Under the pieces are notes generated by a model. It ran no database searches. It had not been told where the DNA came from and saw only the letters and a program-made list of their open reading frames with translations. Made by a program: the position numbers and the translations under genes. A DNA stretch of 57,518 bases from UBA6921 sp031363085. GTDB taxonomy: Bacteria; Pseudomonadota; Gammaproteobacteria; SG8-11. Location: positions 1 through 57,518 of the forward strand of contig JANLTU010000008.1 of the NCBI GenBank assembly GCA_031363085.1, in the 5' to 3' direction. This document shows positions 56,208 through 57,518 of this stretch, in pieces. Numbering within the stretch: the first letter of the stretch is position 1; the number at the start of each line of letters is the position of its first letter.

Positions 56208-56644
56208 TTCGGGACTTTGAGTTCTATCATGGCCTCGTGTTTGCCCGGATACTCCACGGCACTCAGCGCCCACTCTCCATTCGTCCCTTCCAATCAATCT
56301 CTAACGCTTCCTACATCCTGAACGATGCCGTCTGCATCTACATTAAGTATTCCTCGAAACGAATGACCCCTTGGCGTTTTACATTCATGGCGGAACATCA
56401 ACAAGAAATCGATTTGTTGCAATCAACATTGCCCAAAGTCTTCCTCCTGCTGGTATGTAATGATGACGGCGTGGTGTGTTTGAGCTACGCAGAACTGAAA
56501 CAACTACTCAACAACCAACACGACCCGATCGAATGGATCAGTGCAACGCGGCACAAACGAGAGATGTACTCAGTTAAAGGCTCGAACGGCGGGTTGGATT
56601 TCAAAATTGGCAAAAACGACTTTCCAAAAAAGTTATTCATCTGA
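56204..56644 (+). CDS. unknown 146-aa partner of the Z1 helicase-like protein
   Basis: The ATG at 56204 overlaps the TGA of the Z1 gene, so the products are made together, probably in a complex. I do not recognise the family. Visible features are an N-terminal FYHGLVFARILHG helix, a strand-rich centre with AVCIYIKYSSKRMTPWRFTF, then KVFLLLVCNDDGVVCLSYAEL and a C-terminal KIGKNDFPKKLF. The alternation of a strand ending in a charged residue with IYIKYS could fit a small nuclease of PD-(D/E)XK-like topology, but the acidic residues are not placed convincingly. The alternative is a specificity or adaptor subunit. AT-rich like the other two genes of the locus. Confidence 0.65.
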   Translation: MIRDFEFYHGLVFARILHGTQRPLSIRPFQSISNASYILNDAVCIYIKYSSKRMTPWRFTFMAEHQQEIDLLQSTLPKVFLLLVCNDDGVVCLSYAELKQLLNNQHDPIEWISATRHKREMYSVKGSNGGLDFKIGKNDFPKKLFI

Positions 56645-56830
56645 GGTCATTCCATCATTTCCCAATCACCACCCCTTTACCCGCCCCCCACTTCGGCAGC
56701 TACACTTTGCCTAATCGGCCAAAGATTTCGCGCTCGTTGCCGCTTTCGCGCGCAAAAGCGGTTAACTATTCAGCATCGGATCGAGGCGTCATGCCGCCCC
56801 AACCAACACACCTGGTAAACTCGGCGTTAA

Positions 56831-57067
56831 ATGAAATTCACTCAATACTTTCAGGTCGTGCGAACGAGACCTGACTGTGCGTCGATCCAGCTTGAATGGA
56901 TACAACGCGTCATCGATCATCCTGCAAAGGAGACTGTTCAAGCGGATGGAAGGGTGCGACGCTGGGCGCCGATACAGGAAATGGAAAATCGCTATTTGCG
57001 GGTGGTGTTGTTAGCGGATGGAGAGACCGTGCATAACACATTTTTTGACCGGAGTTTTACGCCATGA
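56831..57067 (+). CDS. small protein, DUF4258-like (78 aa)
   Basis: Open from the ATG at 56831, ending with a stop that overlaps the start of the DUF2283 gene (ATGA at 57064). The sequence has the pattern of small beta-rich proteins often encoded just before DUF2283 genes: DHPAKETVQADGRVRRWAPI, then YLRVVLLADGETVHNTFFDR. DUF4258/DUF2283 neighbours are suspected toxin-antitoxin-like pairs; activity is unproven. The 187-base gap before it holds no gene that I can see. Confidence 0.6.
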   Translation: MKFTQYFQVVRTRPDCASIQLEWIQRVIDHPAKETVQADGRVRRWAPIQEMENRYLRVVLLADGETVHNTFFDRSFTP

Positions 57068-57261
57068 AGATTAAATATTTTCAAGATACCGATACGCTGT
57101 ATATTGAGTTCCGTGTCGCCGCTGTGGCGGAATCCAAAGACCTCGACGAAAACACGCTGCTCGACTTGAACGAGAAAGGCAACATTTGCAGTATCACAAT
57201 TGAGCACGCCAAAGAGCGCGCCGACATTCCGCATTTTCTCTACGAACAAGTAACTGCGTAG
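57064..57261 (+). CDS. DUF2283 protein (65 aa)
   Basis: A 65-residue protein with the DUF2283 signature: MKIKYFQDTDTLYIEF at the start and DLNEKGNICSITIEHA in the middle. Function unknown. It is coupled to the preceding DUF4258-like gene by a 4-base ATGA overlap; such pairs are common in accessory regions. It is followed by a palindrome that may end the transcript. Confidence 0.8.
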   Translation: MKIKYFQDTDTLYIEFRVAAVAESKDLDENTLLDLNEKGNICSITIEHAKERADIPHFLYEQVTA

Positions 57262-57307
57262 CGGCGCCAGTTCATCAAACCAGCCTACTGGTATTGTCAA
57301 ACGGGAA

Positions 57308-57335
57308 CGGCTTTCCAGTTGCAACTGGAAAGCCG
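57308..57335. terminator. 28-bp perfect palindrome, possible terminator
   Basis: CGGCTTTCCAGTTG is followed directly by its reverse complement, giving a perfect 28-bp palindrome without a loop. It lies 46 bases past the DUF2283 stop and 17 bases before the end of a minus-strand frame. The tail CTTTC is weak for an intrinsic terminator. A protein-binding site or a cruciform-forming repeat is the alternative. Confidence 0.4.
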
Positions 57336-57352
57336 CTTTCACCCGAGTTCTG

Positions 57353-57518
57353 TCAGAGACAGGAACAAACCTCGCCGCCGATTGCGCCGCCGTGCTCGGT
57401 ATACATTTTTGGGACATCCAAGTCCCAAAACGCCTGCGCTCGGCGGCGGGTATGCCTGCGGCGGCCCGAGCCGTCCTGCGTCCGTCACGACACGCCACAC
57501 AGCGGCGCGCCATGACTG
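57353..57518 (-). CDS. partial reading frame running off the right edge
   Basis: Read leftward from the edge, an open frame gives an Arg-rich stretch, then AFWDLDVPKMYTEHGG and AIGGEVCSC before a TGA at 57353-57355. The composition is odd (several Arg in a row, then a hydrophobic-aromatic block). I do not recognise it; it might be the end of a short repeat-derived protein. A hairpin TTTTGGGAC/GTCCCAAAA (57407-57430) lies inside it. Confidence 0.25.

Overview
The window looks like a gammaproteobacterial chromosome segment. The evidence is gene content and order: glnA – HigBA – DUF4124 protein – ntrB – ntrC, a glnE beside pilU, algC next to dut, and an M16 peptidase pair ahead of ftsY-ftsE-ftsX. 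No rRNA, tRNA or CRISPR array is visible. The core regions are fairly GC-rich. Several accessory patches are visibly AT-richer.

Layout. 1-1.4 kb: lepB and a lipoprotein gene split by a small inverted-repeat element. 1.6-9.9 kb: a small lipoprotein and a 2697-residue secreted protein made of cadherin-like/VCBS-type repeats, two calcium-binding-type DxDxDG blocks and seven copies of a ~115-residue beta module. 10-13 kb: class IV aminotransferase, DUF1127 protein and a divergent MocR-type regulator (yjiS/yjiR-like pair). 12.9-15.4 kb: accessory patch with a Fic protein, an unusual GGDEF protein, direct repeats and a REP-like palindrome. 15.4-25 kb: two pirins, a dense hairpin array, a short NfeD-like protein, DUF4399 and DUF502 proteins, an MFS carrier, an MscS channel and a large spermidine-synthase-like membrane protein, ending in a 190-bp nested inverted-repeat element. 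25.3-27.7 kb: an overlapping operon of PP-loop thiolation ATPase, TusA-type sulfur carrier and CDF metal exporter.

27.7-41 kb is a nitrogen-control region: glnA with a sigma-54 promoter and NtrC-type site, a HigBA module, ntrB, ntrC, and further on glnE, whose product adenylylates glutamine synthetase at the conserved Tyr seen here at residue 398. Between ntrC and glnE lie an ABC-2 transporter whose permease and ATPase genes are separated by a TPR-like protein and a pseudopilin, and the pilus motor gene pilU. 41-52.3 kb: YkgJ-type protein, DUF302 protein, algC, dut, a sulfonate/nitrate-type ABC importer, two M16 peptidase homologues (one catalytic, one lacking the zinc motif), ftsY, ftsE and ftsX.

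Just past ftsX the sequence becomes an accessory island: a single end related to the 24.8-kb repeat element, a decayed ATPase fragment, a REP-like palindrome, then a probable defence locus. That locus has an amino-DNA methyltransferase divergent from a Z1-type SF2 helicase-like protein, which is translationally coupled to a 146-residue protein of unknown function. It resembles a stripped-down restriction-modification system without a recognisable nuclease, and it is the best candidate here for something undescribed. A small DUF4258-like/DUF2283 gene pair follows. The right edge cuts a further minus-strand reading frame.
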